A program made the translations under genes and the position numbers. Under the pieces are notes generated by a model. The model was not told the origin of the DNA. It saw nothing but the letters and a program-made list of their open reading frames with translations, and ran no database searches. From assembly GCA_937884485.1 (NCBI GenBank), contig CALGCG010000015.1:1-48777 (forward strand): a stretch of DNA of 48,777 nt, given 5' to 3'. Numbering within the stretch: the stretch's first letter is position 1; the number at the start of each line of letters is the position of its first letter. The stretch comes from an uncultured Bacteroidales bacterium. Lineage in GTDB: Bacteria > Bacteroidota > Bacteroidia > Bacteroidales > P3. Positions 30,687 through 37,989 of this stretch are shown piece after piece.

Positions 30687-32468
30687 ATGAAAATTGTAAG
30701 CAAATTCCACCGCTGGCGCCTGCGCCACATGAGCGAGCACGGCTATGTGCTGCTGCTGGCTGTTGTGGTGGGTTTGCTGTCGGGTTTGGCGGCCGTGGCG
30801 CTGAAGACGTTGGTGCACTATTCGGGTGTGCTGGTGACGCGCGTGGGTGCGCTGACGCCGCTGGGAGGCAACGTGATGATGCTGGTGTTCCCGCTGGTGG
30901 GCATTGCGTTGACGGTGCTGTTTGTCAGGTATATAGTGCGTGGCGACATAGGCCACGGGCTGCCTTCGGTGCTGCTGGCCATCAGCCGCAACGAGGGACG
31001 CCTGCCGGCCAAGAATATGTATACGTCGCTCATCGCGTCGACCCTCACCGTGGCCTTCGGCGGCAGTGTGGGTCTGGAGGCGCCGATTGCCTCCACGGGG
31101 TCGGCCATAGGGTCCAATATAGGGCGCTGGATGAGGCTGAGCCCCAAAAGTGTGCGCATCCTGCTGGGTTGCGGCGCCGCGGGTGCCATTGCGGGCATCT
31201 TCAAGGCTCCCTTTGCGGGCATCATGTTTGTGCTGGAGGTGTTCATGTTCGACCTCAGCGCCACCACGGCGCTGCCGCTGCTCATCTCCGCCCTGGTGTC
31301 GGCCACGGTGGCCTACTTCCTGATGGGTACCGATGTGCAGTTCCATTTCGAGGTGACGCAGCAGTTCGGCCTCTCGCAGCTGCCGTTCTACGTGGTGCTG
31401 GGTGTGTTCTGCGCGCTGGTCTCCGTCTATTTCCTGCGCACCACCGACCGCGTGGAGCAGCTCTTTGCGCGGCTGAAGAGTCCGTGGGTCAAGGTGCTGG
31501 CCGGCGGCCTGGTGTTGGGTGTGCTCATCTACCTGTTCCCGCCGCTCTACGGCGAGGGCTACGGCATGCTGACACAGCTCCTGCACGGCGACAGCAACAG
31601 TCTGTTTGTCAATACGGTCTATGGTTCGTGGAGCGACAATGTGCTGGTGCTCATGCTGGTGTTGTTCCTGCTGATAGCGCTGAAGGCTGTGGCCACGGCG
31701 GCCACCATAGGCAGCGGCGGCGTGGGCGGCACCTTCGGCCCGTCGCTCATCGTGGGCGGTCTGTCTGGCTATTTTGTGGCCATGGTGTGCAACCAGATGG
31801 GCCTGCCGGAGCAGGACACCGCCAACTTCGCGCTGGTGGGCATGGCGGCCGTGATGACGGGCGTGATGCATGCGCCGTTCATGGCCACGTTCCTCATTGC
31901 CGACATCACGGGCGGCTACCAGCTGCTGGTGCCCCTGATGGTGGCGTCGGCGATGACCTACCTGTGCGTCAGTCCGTTCGAGCGCCATTCCATCTATGCC
32001 CGCAAGTTGGCCGAGAAGGGCGACCTTTTGACCCACGACAAGGATGCCTCGGCGTGGCATCTGCTTGACATGTCGTCGCTCATAGAGACCAATTTCGTCA
32101 TTGTGCGCAGCGGCAATACGTTGCGCGACCTGGTGGAGGTCATCCAGACCTCGCGCCGCAATGTCTTCCCCGTGCTGAGCGGCGACGACAAGTTCCTCGG
32201 CGTGGTGGTGCTGGACGATGTGAGGAAGATTATCTTCCGACCAGAACTGTATGATTCTGTGGTTGTCGACGACCTGATGCACCCCATGAGCGAGGGCGAC
32301 CTGGTGCGCAGCAGCGACAGCCTGCTGGACGTGGTGGAGAAGTTCCGTATTGGCGACCGCTACAACCTTGTGGTTGTGGACGACGACGGCAACTACCTGG
32401 GTTTCCTCTCCCGCGCCAACACCTTCAGCGCCTACCGCCGCTTCATCAGCGACACCAGCGACGAGTAA
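30687..32468 (+). CDS. CLC-type chloride channel/antiporter with CBS domains
   Basis: A 593-residue protein. The CLC membrane domain covers residues ~18-430. GHGLPSV replaces the usual GSGIP chloride-binding loop, GSVGLEAPIAS keeps the gating glutamate of GREGP, and GSGGVGGTFGPSLIVGG corresponds to the third conserved loop. A C-terminal pair of CBS domains (~455-585; RRNVFPVLSGDDKFLGVVVL, YNLVVVDDDGNYLGFL) may sense nucleotides. It moves Cl-, and perhaps H+, across the inner membrane. An intrinsic terminator follows, and then a diverged second copy of the last 22 codons. Confidence 0.92.
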   Translation: MKIVSKFHRWRLRHMSEHGYVLLLAVVVGLLSGLAAVALKTLVHYSGVLVTRVGALTPLGGNVMMLVFPLVGIALTVLFVRYIVRGDIGHGLPSVLLAISRNEGRLPAKNMYTSLIASTLTVAFGGSVGLEAPIASTGSAIGSNIGRWMRLSPKSVRILLGCGAAGAIAGIFKAPFAGIMFVLEVFMFDLSATTALPLLISALVSATVAYFLMGTDVQFHFEVTQQFGLSQLPFYVVLGVFCALVSVYFLRTTDRVEQLFARLKSPWVKVLAGGLVLGVLIYLFPPLYGEGYGMLTQLLHGDSNSLFVNTVYGSWSDNVLVLMLVLFLLIALKAVATAATIGSGGVGGTFGPSLIVGGLSGYFVAMVCNQMGLPEQDTANFALVGMAAVMTGVMHAPFMATFLIADITGGYQLLVPLMVASAMTYLCVSPFERHSIYARKLAEKGDLLTHDKDASAWHLLDMSSLIETNFVIVRSGNTLRDLVEVIQTSRRNVFPVLSGDDKFLGVVVLDDVRKIIFRPELYDSVVVDDLMHPMSEGDLVRSSDSLLDVVEKFRIGDRYNLVVVDDDGNYLGFLSRANTFSAYRRFISDTSDE

Positions 32469-32474
32469 AAAAGA

Positions 32475-32501
32475 AAAGGCCCGCGGGATGCGCAGGCCTT
32501 T
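32475..32501 (+). terminator. Intrinsic terminator after the CLC gene
   Basis: AAAGGCC (32475-32481) and GGCCTTT (32495-32501), with further partly paired CGCG/CGC words in the loop, 6 nt after the stop. The symmetric A/T flanks allow use from both strands. Confidence 0.65.
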
Positions 32502-32560
32502 GTGATAGGAATGAAATGAATCTATTCCTCTTGTACTGTCCAGCCAGAGGGGATGCCTTT

Positions 32561-32628
32561 GTTTCCTCTCCCGCGCCAACACCTTCAGCTCCTATCACCG
32601 CTTTATCAGCGACACTACGGACGAGTAA
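32561..32628 (+). pseudogene. Diverged second copy of the CLC gene's last 22 codons
   Basis: These 68 nt match 32401-32468 exactly in frame and length, including the stop. Differences are mostly third-position changes plus Ala to Ser, Arg to His and Ser to Thr. That is the pattern of protein-coding divergence, so this is the tail of a former CLC paralogue whose front is missing. The stretch before it (32520-32560) reads on the minus strand as a short tail ending in GWTVQEE, possibly from another lost gene. Confidence 0.75.
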
Positions 32629-32743
32629 ATCCTCGAATTATATTTGACATAAGGAATTGGCTCTATTTTTTTCGGCTGTGTTTATTTGTCTATTTAAGGC
32701 CAATTTTTTGTTTTAGTGTGCGGCGGTAGCAAATTGATGAAAA

Positions 32744-32769
32744 AGAGGGTGTCTCAAAAGGCACCCTCT
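32744..32769 (-). terminator. Intrinsic terminator after the fimbrillin-like gene
   Basis: On the minus strand AGAGGGTG and CACCCTCT form an 8-bp stem with a 10-nt loop, followed by TTTTTC. It lies 26 nt beyond the stop at 32796. Confidence 0.75.
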
Positions 32770-32795
32770 GTCGTTGAAAAAAAGACTAAGCCTTA

Positions 32796-34436
32796 TTATT
32801 CGGCATTTTGTATGAGACGGACAGATTCATTCCCTATCTTACCGCAGTAGTAAGAAGGATGATTACTAATACCATAGAAAAGAAGGCTATAGGCCCGACC
32901 TGAATCATATACGGTTGAAGACCAATATAATCCGTATTCTTGAACATGTTTCACTTCCCTCCATTCGGAGGTACACCCTGCTGCAGGCAAAAATATGGCT
33001 CCGGCAAGTTGCATTGCATTCCAATCTGCATCTGATGTATATATGTTTGCAGTCCAGTAATCCTTTTGTGTGTTGTTTTGAAATGACGTACTATTACTAG
33101 AATTTGTCAGTGGATCTATGAAATCGTCTGGTAATAATATTATTCCATAGACACTGCAGACTGTTGCATAGCCCCATTTCGTTGCACGGTTAAACAAATA
33201 GCACCAGTTGTCTTTTGATGGTGTATACCATTCCCCAGTACCACTATTTCTAATGTTAATGTTACCCCATTCGTGTTCGCCACTTAAGTCACCTTCTGTT
33301 GGCCCATATTGGCTTCTGTTAAAAAAGGGGCTGCTTGTCGTACCCCATGAAAAATGGTCTAGGTCAGCAGTTTCGGAAGAAATGTATTGTCCGTTTGTGT
33401 GTAAGTAATCGTATTGATTATCTGCAAACTGCCAGTATGGGAAGATGGCACTTCCTATGTATTGTAAATTTCCCTTTGAGAATCGAACTTGTTTTCCGGC
33501 TGCTACGGAGAAAAGACTATGGTCAACTTCGGAGATGTGGTTGTTTGGGTTGTCGGTTTCTTCTTTTATTTCCACTCTCGCTGTGGCCATGACATTGCGA
33601 TTAAGAGCGTTGCAGGCGGCTTTGTGTTGAAAAATGTAGCTGTAATTAACACTAGGCATTCCCTCGCGATTCACAACTTTGTGTGTGAAGACTTGAATGG
33701 TGATATCTCCTGCCGCAATGGGAAGAATGGGTACTTGAACTTCTTTAATATCAGATCCGCCGTTGTTTATGGTAATACTATTTGAGGCGAAATAAACCTT
33801 GACACGTTTGTCACTATTTGTTTCAGTTGTAGAAGCATTAACATTGAACTCAGCGTCGGTAAGATTGATGGTTTTTAATCCACAGAGTTGTTGGGTTTCA
33901 CTACTGACAATTATACTGTCTAAGAATACATTGAAACCAGTCGTGTTTTTCACTAGCACTTTAATGGCCGCAGTAACGTGCTTGAATTGGATTGCATTGT
34001 CTTTAGTGGTACGGTAGGCCACCATTGGCAGGGCTATCACTTGTCGGTCTCCAACCATGCTGCTGACGTAAGTGGCAGGGATTTCTACAGTTGGTGTGTT
34101 GGTTCCTTCGTCGGCAATCGTGTTGAAAGCGTAGTAACCACGAATAGTGGCTACATCAGCCAATTCAGAGGCATTTACATATGCCTTGCCGCCACTGATG
34201 TTAACAATGTAGGGCGAACCATTGAGTCTAACACTTTCGCTACCATCACCCACCCACTGCACCGAGTTATCTTGCACTGATGTTTTTGTATTGTTGTGAT
34301 CCGAGTATTTCTCTACAGAAAGCATTAATCCACCTTCGGGGATACCAAGTTGTTCGTTTGCATTTTCTGGATTGCAGGCTGTCATTATAACCAAACCGCC
34401 CAATATCATTGCTGCTAAAAAAAATCTGTTTTTCAT
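32796..34436 (-). CDS. Fimbrillin-like lipoprotein with C-terminal FISUMP/DUF1566-like domain
   Basis: A 546-residue lipoprotein (lipobox IMTAC, Cys21). Residues ~35-285 resemble fimbrillin-family beta domains of Bacteroidota, with GGKAYVNASELADVATIRGY, a typical 'tax' of such proteins, and VTAAIKVLVKN. Residues ~300-545 form a second domain with VRFSKGNLQYIGS, GEWYTPSKDNW and YWSSTVYDSGRAYSL...ESVRLIQ, as in FISUMP/DUF1566 proteins. It is most likely a surface-exposed adhesin or fimbrial tip-like protein. Its codon use is more AT-rich than that of its neighbours. It lies 12 nt after a 58-residue companion gene and behind a structured leader with an attenuator-like terminator. Confidence 0.78.
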   Translation of the reverse strand: MKNRFFLAAMILGGLVIMTACNPENANEQLGIPEGGLMLSVEKYSDHNNTKTSVQDNSVQWVGDGSESVRLNGSPYIVNISGGKAYVNASELADVATIRGYYAFNTIADEGTNTPTVEIPATYVSSMVGDRQVIALPMVAYRTTKDNAIQFKHVTAAIKVLVKNTTGFNVFLDSIIVSSETQQLCGLKTINLTDAEFNVNASTTETNSDKRVKVYFASNSITINNGGSDIKEVQVPILPIAAGDITIQVFTHKVVNREGMPSVNYSYIFQHKAACNALNRNVMATARVEIKEETDNPNNHISEVDHSLFSVAAGKQVRFSKGNLQYIGSAIFPYWQFADNQYDYLHTNGQYISSETADLDHFSWGTTSSPFFNRSQYGPTEGDLSGEHEWGNINIRNSGTGEWYTPSKDNWCYLFNRATKWGYATVCSVYGIILLPDDFIDPLTNSSNSTSFQNNTQKDYWTANIYTSDADWNAMQLAGAIFLPAAGCTSEWREVKHVQEYGLYWSSTVYDSGRAYSLLFYGISNHPSYYCGKIGNESVRLIQNAE

Positions 34437-34448
34437 TTTCGCTATATT

Positions 34449-34625
34449 TTAGAACCATTCACTACTGTTTCCCCAGTTTCCGCCATCATTGCGTTCTTCT
34501 AATGTTTCCTGTCCGAAGCCTTCGCAAAGACCAAGCATTGGGGTGCTTTGGGCGAAGCCGGACTCTGCCTTGAAGGTCACAACTGTAAGCTGTGGCGCTT
34601 CGTACTGTTTCTTCTTTGTTCTCAT
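34449..34625 (-). CDS. 58-residue companion protein upstream of the fimbrillin-like gene
   Basis: It starts MRTKKKQYEAPQLTVVTFKA and ends GGNWGNSSEWF. A lysine-rich start is followed by YEAPQLTVVTF, a pattern that I associate with short Bacteroidota proteins encoded ahead of surface lipoproteins (from memory, not checked). No signal peptide is obvious. It precedes the lipoprotein gene by 12 nt in the same operon. It may be a translated leader gene, a chaperone-like factor or a small secreted protein; the function is unknown. Confidence 0.7.
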   Translation of the reverse strand: MRTKKKQYEAPQLTVVTFKAESGFAQSTPMLGLCEGFGQETLEERNDGGNWGNSSEWF

Positions 34626-34660
34626 TGTTAAAGTGTTTTGGTTGATATTAAGGTATAAAT

Positions 34661-34701
34661 AAAAAAGAACCGCGAGGCTTTTTTGTTGGCACTCGAGGTT
34701 C
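34661..34701 (-). terminator. Attenuator terminator in the fimbrillin operon leader
   Basis: On the minus strand GAACCTCGAG (34701-34692) pairs with CTCGCGGTTC (34676-34667), one mismatch and a 15-nt loop, directly followed by TTTTTT (34666-34661). It lies before the first gene (start 34625), so it can cut off transcription of the operon. Its 5' arm also forms the 3' arm of the large leader hairpin, so the two folds exclude each other. Confidence 0.75.
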
Positions 34702-34805
34702 TGGACTACCTATCACCTATACAAAGAAGCTCGCGATTGGTTACGCGAGCGTCTTGCTTCTTGTTAGGTGATAGTAAAACACGAAATTGTCCAGATTCCG
34801 AGTGC
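34689..34805 (-). ncRNA. Long nested hairpin leader (antiterminator-like)
   Basis: Perfect arms nest as follows (window coordinates): GCACTCG 34689-34695 with 34799-34805; CTGGAC 34701-34706 with 34789-34794; CTATCACCTA 34710-34719 with 34765-34774; AAGAAGC 34724-34730 with 34756-34762; GCTCGCG 34729-34735 with 34744-34750. The helices share one axis, so the transcript should fold into a rod. In the minus-strand transcript it is made before the terminator hairpin and sequesters the terminator's first arm. It may be the default antiterminator, with an unknown ligand, protein or ribosome switching it. No known riboswitch class recognised. Confidence 0.75.
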
Positions 34806-34912
34806 TACTTTGCAAGCATAAACGCTTTTTTGTTTATTATTCTATTGCTATATTTCTATATTTGGTTTATTTTTAGTTGTTTATATTTTTATGTTTTGAG
34901 AATATGATAGTG

Positions 34913-34920
34913 CAAATATA
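34913..34920 (-). promoter_or_regulatory. Probable promoter of the fimbrillin operon
   Basis: The minus strand reads TATATTTG here. A TTTTG lies at 34942-34938, 17 nt upstream, slightly short of the usual spacing. The predicted leader is about 280 nt long before the first start codon. Confidence 0.6.
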
Positions 34921-34936
34921 CAAAAAAAATCTTATG

Positions 34937-35233
34937 TCAAAATACTTTTTCTCCTTGGCGGCAATCCCAAATAGCAGCTATGTTTACTGTTTCTTCTTCT
35001 ATGAAATAATATATGCGGTAGTCAAGGACTACAATATATCTGTAGGTTGGGGTGTGGGAGTATTGGCTATCTAGTTGGCCGATATTCGGCATTGTTTCAA
35101 GAATGTCGGTAGCATCGAGTATTTTCGCCATCCGGTTTTCCGCCACCTTCTCTCCTGCTCGGCGGAGGTAGTACAGATATATCGTATCGAATTCGTCTTG
35201 CGCTCGTCGCAGCCAATGGTTTTTATAGGCCAT
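34937..35233 (-). CDS. ParE/RelE-family toxin
   Basis: A 98-residue protein from the ATG at 35233 (MAYKNHWLRRAQDEFDTIYL). It has the RelE/ParE fold text: AQDEFDTIYLYYLRR, a central helix, PNIGQLDSQYS and a C-terminal strand pair YRYIVVLDYRIYYFIEEE. A longer frame to 35299 exists, but it would read deep into the antitoxin gene. ParE toxins poison gyrase and RelE toxins cleave mRNA; which type this is cannot be decided by eye. It overlaps the antitoxin gene by 11 nt. Confidence 0.85.
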   Translation of the reverse strand: MAYKNHWLRRAQDEFDTIYLYYLRRAGEKVAENRMAKILDATDILETMPNIGQLDSQYSHTPTYRYIVVLDYRIYYFIEEETVNIAAIWDCRQGEKVF

Positions 35234-35477
35234 ATTTTTTGCGCATTTCTTCTTGGGTGATATATCTTCCGGCCTTGTAGTCCTCTTCGGCTTCGGCAAG
35301 CACGGACACGAATTCTTCGGGGGTGTAGGAGCAGGGCCTTTTTTCGCCGCTGAGGAGTAAGGCCACTTCGGCCAGGAGGTCTTCGTCCTCCGTGCGGTTG
35401 ATGTAGTCTATCGTTTTTTTACGCAGGGCCAGCAGGCTCTCCTGTGCGGAATTGGTGGGTCTTGCTATCGTTTTCAT
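35223..35477 (-). CDS. Antitoxin partner of the ParE/RelE toxin
   Basis: An 84-residue acidic protein (MKTIARPTNSAQESLLALRK) with a C-terminal part (YTPEEFVSVLAEAEEDYKAG) typical of small antitoxins of RelE/ParE pairs. It is placed directly before and overlaps the toxin gene, the usual antitoxin-first order. The DNA-binding fold is not recognisable by eye. Confidence 0.8.
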   Translation of the reverse strand: MKTIARPTNSAQESLLALRKKTIDYINRTEDEDLLAEVALLLSGEKRPCSYTPEEFVSVLAEAEEDYKAGRYITQEEMRKKYGL

Positions 35478-35538
35478 GGTTGGCTATCTGTTTTGTTTTT
35501 AGGTTCTTGTATGTATTTCGCCTTGGTGGGTGTTGTTG

Positions 35539-35546
35539 CAAATATA
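35539..35546 (-). promoter_or_regulatory. Probable promoter -7 box of the toxin-antitoxin pair
   Basis: The minus strand reads TATATTTG, 61 nt upstream of the antitoxin ATG and just 3' of the outer-membrane-protein gene end. No clear -33 TTG. Confidence 0.5.
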
Positions 35547-35571
35547 CAGTTTTTTTTCTTTCCGTCCACTT

Positions 35572-37986
35572 TTATTTCCCGCCTTGTGCGCCGCCGGAGG
35601 AGGTCTGGATGCCTTCGTTGCTGCTGTTGCCGAGGTCCATGCGTCCGAAGCGGAGGGTGATGCCGAAGCTGATGGACTGCGAGTTGAAGGTGTAGCTGCT
35701 GGTGGAGGGGGAGTAGGGGTTGATGTAGGAGGTGTTGTAGTTGGCGGTGTTGAAGAGGTCGTTGATGTTGAGGTAGAAGGAGAGTCTGCGGTCGAAGAGG
35801 TCGGCGCTGGCGCTGACGTCCATGCCGAAGCGCGGCTCGCTGATTTGGAGTGCCGACCAGCCGTGGGAGCGGCTGGCGTAGTAGGTCGAGACGGAGACCC
35901 AGACGAGGTTGAAGAGCTTGGCGCGGGCGTTGAGGCGCACGTTCCAGGAGGCCATTTCGTCTTCCATCCATTCGTCGGGGCGCACGAGGGTGCGGTACCA
36001 GTCGTCGGTCACGCCGCCGCTGAGGGTCATGCTGAAGAGTGCCGAGAAACGCCAGCGGGCGTAGGCGTAGATGTTGCCGTTGCGGCTGTCGCCGCCGTTG
36101 AAGGGCTGCGAGAATGACACATAGCGGCCGAAGAAGTCGCTGTGGCGGGGCCAGGAGAGGTGGCTTATGCGGTTGTATTCCAGCTCGTAGTTGGCGCTGA
36201 CGCCAAGGGAGTGGCCCTGCTCGAAGCTCTTGTCGTAGCTGAGGCCGAAGTTGTGGCTGTAGGAGGGTTCGAGGGCGGGGTTGCCGGTGGAGTAGCTGTC
36301 GGTGCCGTAGGACACGTAGCGGTCGAGGCTGCCGGCCGAGGGGTGGGAGAGGGAGGTGCGGTAGTTGAAGGAGAAGGAGTGCATGCTCTCGGTGTTGTAC
36401 ATCAGCAGGATGCTGGGGGTGAAGGTGAGGTGGTTCACCGTGGTGTCGTACTGCGGCGAGCCGAGGTGGCGGTGGCTGTCGTTGCTGTAGTTGAGATTGC
36501 CGCCGAGGCGGAGGGTGAAGTTGCCCCATTTGCGGCGCCAGGAGAGGTAGAGGGAGGCGTTGTTGTCGGGCGACTCTGTGCTGTCGGACCGCAGGTAGTC
36601 GGTATGGAAGCGGCCGTCGGTGCCGAGGGTGTCGCGGAGGGTCTCGTCGGGCGAGAAGCCGTGGGTGAAGGAGAGGCCGGCGCTGACCTCGCCGTTCTCG
36701 CTGTAGGGCAGGGAGTAGTTGATGCCGAAGTCGATGTTGCCGTAGCGGTAGCTGGTGGTTTCACGCTCGTCGTAGTTCATAAGAGGCTGGGCGTCATAGT
36801 GCTCCCAGGCGTTGCTGTTGCTGCTGCCGCCGCCGGTGTAGCCGCTGAGGTCGAAGGAAATCTGGTGCCCTTCGTTGTTGAACTTGTGCTCGAAGCTGGC
36901 GCCGAAGGAACTCCAGAGGTAGTTGCTGCGCGAGTCGGAGTGGCTGCTGTAGCTGTAGTCCTGCATGGTGGTACCGATGAGGTCGGTGCGTACCACGCGG
37001 CCGTCGTGGTCGTTGTGGCTCCAACTGGGCGAGAAGGAGGCGTAGACGGAGAGGCTGTTCATGGTGTCGAAGTCGTAGCCGAGGCTGATGCTGGGGCTCA
37101 GATGGTGGTCGCGGCTGGAGGAGGTGCTGCGGCTCGAATAGGCGCGCACGGTGTCCATCTGCTGGTCGTACATGGTGCCGTCGCCGCCCGACTCGCTGTC
37201 CCAGTTGTCCCAGCTGTAGCGCAGGTAGGCGTTGAGGCGCAGTTTTTCATTGGCGTAGGCGTAGGAGACGAAGGGCGAGAAGTCGGGGCGCGACGAGCCG
37301 CTGCCGCCAAAGCTGAAATAGGAGTTTCGGAGCACCTTCTGTTCGGTGCGTATGTTGACCACGGGGCCGCCACCACCGTATTTGGCCGGTGGGTATTCGA
37401 TGGCCTCGATGCTGCTGATCTGGTCGGCGGTGAGGGTCTTGATGTACTGCTTGAGCATGTCGTCGGTGTAGTGCGACTCGCGGTCGTTGATATACACGGT
37501 GACGGCTTTGCCGTTGAGAGTGATGTTGCCGTCGCCGTCCACCTGCACGCCGGGGGTGTTCTGCAGGGCGTCCTGGGCGGTGCCGTTCTGTATGGTGGGG
37601 TCTTCGCTGACGTTGTATATCTTCTTCTCGCCGTCGGCGGCATACATGGGTTTGGCGGCGGTGATCTCCACGGCGTCGAGGGTCGTCGACCCTTCCGCCA
37701 TCTTGATGTCCATCGGGCCGTCGGTCACCGGCACCAGCAGGGTCTCGAAGCCTATGGCGGAGATGCGCAGCAGGCTCTCGACGGTGTCGGCGTCGAGGCT
37801 GAACCGGCCCTTGCTGTCGGTGGTGGTGCCGCGGAGGAAGGTGGTGTCGCTGGCGCGCATGAGGGTGACGTTGGTGTAGGGCAGGGGGGCGCCGTCCTTG
37901 GCGTTGCTGACGGTGCCTTTCACCGTCTGCGCCTGAAGGGTCCCGATGGCTGCCAGCATCAGGACGAGGGTGGTTGTTCTTTTCAT
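35572..37986 (-). CDS. Outer-membrane beta-barrel protein with carboxypeptidase-regulatory-like domain
   Basis: An 804-residue protein with a signal peptide (ATIGTLQAQ-like end, here AIGTLQAQ). An N-terminal carboxypeptidase-regulatory-like domain (VKGTVSNAKDGAPLPYTNVT) is followed by a plug-like region (TAQDALQNTPGVQVDGDGNI, IEYPPAKYGGGGPVVNI) and a large aromatic-rich barrel. The last ~14 residues after GRMDLGN are a low-complexity tail. It is paralogous to the protein at 41005-43440 with the same domain order. No TonB box is evident, so it belongs to the barrel_3-type family of unclear transport role. Transcribed just downstream of the O-antigen-ligase-like gene (3 nt), but the two jobs need not be linked. 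Confidence 0.88.
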   Translation of the reverse strand: MKRTTTLVLMLAAIGTLQAQTVKGTVSNAKDGAPLPYTNVTLMRASDTTFLRGTTTDSKGRFSLDADTVESLLRISAIGFETLLVPVTDGPMDIKMAEGSTTLDAVEITAAKPMYAADGEKKIYNVSEDPTIQNGTAQDALQNTPGVQVDGDGNITLNGKAVTVYINDRESHYTDDMLKQYIKTLTADQISSIEAIEYPPAKYGGGGPVVNIRTEQKVLRNSYFSFGGSGSSRPDFSPFVSYAYANEKLRLNAYLRYSWDNWDSESGGDGTMYDQQMDTVRAYSSRSTSSSRDHHLSPSISLGYDFDTMNSLSVYASFSPSWSHNDHDGRVVRTDLIGTTMQDYSYSSHSDSRSNYLWSSFGASFEHKFNNEGHQISFDLSGYTGGGSSNSNAWEHYDAQPLMNYDERETTSYRYGNIDFGINYSLPYSENGEVSAGLSFTHGFSPDETLRDTLGTDGRFHTDYLRSDSTESPDNNASLYLSWRRKWGNFTLRLGGNLNYSNDSHRHLGSPQYDTTVNHLTFTPSILLMYNTESMHSFSFNYRTSLSHPSAGSLDRYVSYGTDSYSTGNPALEPSYSHNFGLSYDKSFEQGHSLGVSANYELEYNRISHLSWPRHSDFFGRYVSFSQPFNGGDSRNGNIYAYARWRFSALFSMTLSGGVTDDWYRTLVRPDEWMEDEMASWNVRLNARAKLFNLVWVSVSTYYASRSHGWSALQISEPRFGMDVSASADLFDRRLSFYLNINDLFNTANYNTSYINPYSPSTSSYTFNSQSISFGITLRFGRMDLGNSSNEGIQTSSGGAQGGK

Positions 37987-37989
37987 GGT

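Noticed and set aside
30645..32582. Long minus-strand open frame opposite the CLC gene
   Set aside because: His/Gln/Arg-rich shadow of the CLC reading frame, no domain, and it crosses the CLC promoter and terminator.
34689..34805. Invertible promoter (phase-variation switch) flanked by inverted repeats
   Set aside because: The arms are nested on one axis with almost no DNA left between the innermost pair, and the promoter box lies outside. This suits an RNA hairpin, not an invertible segment.
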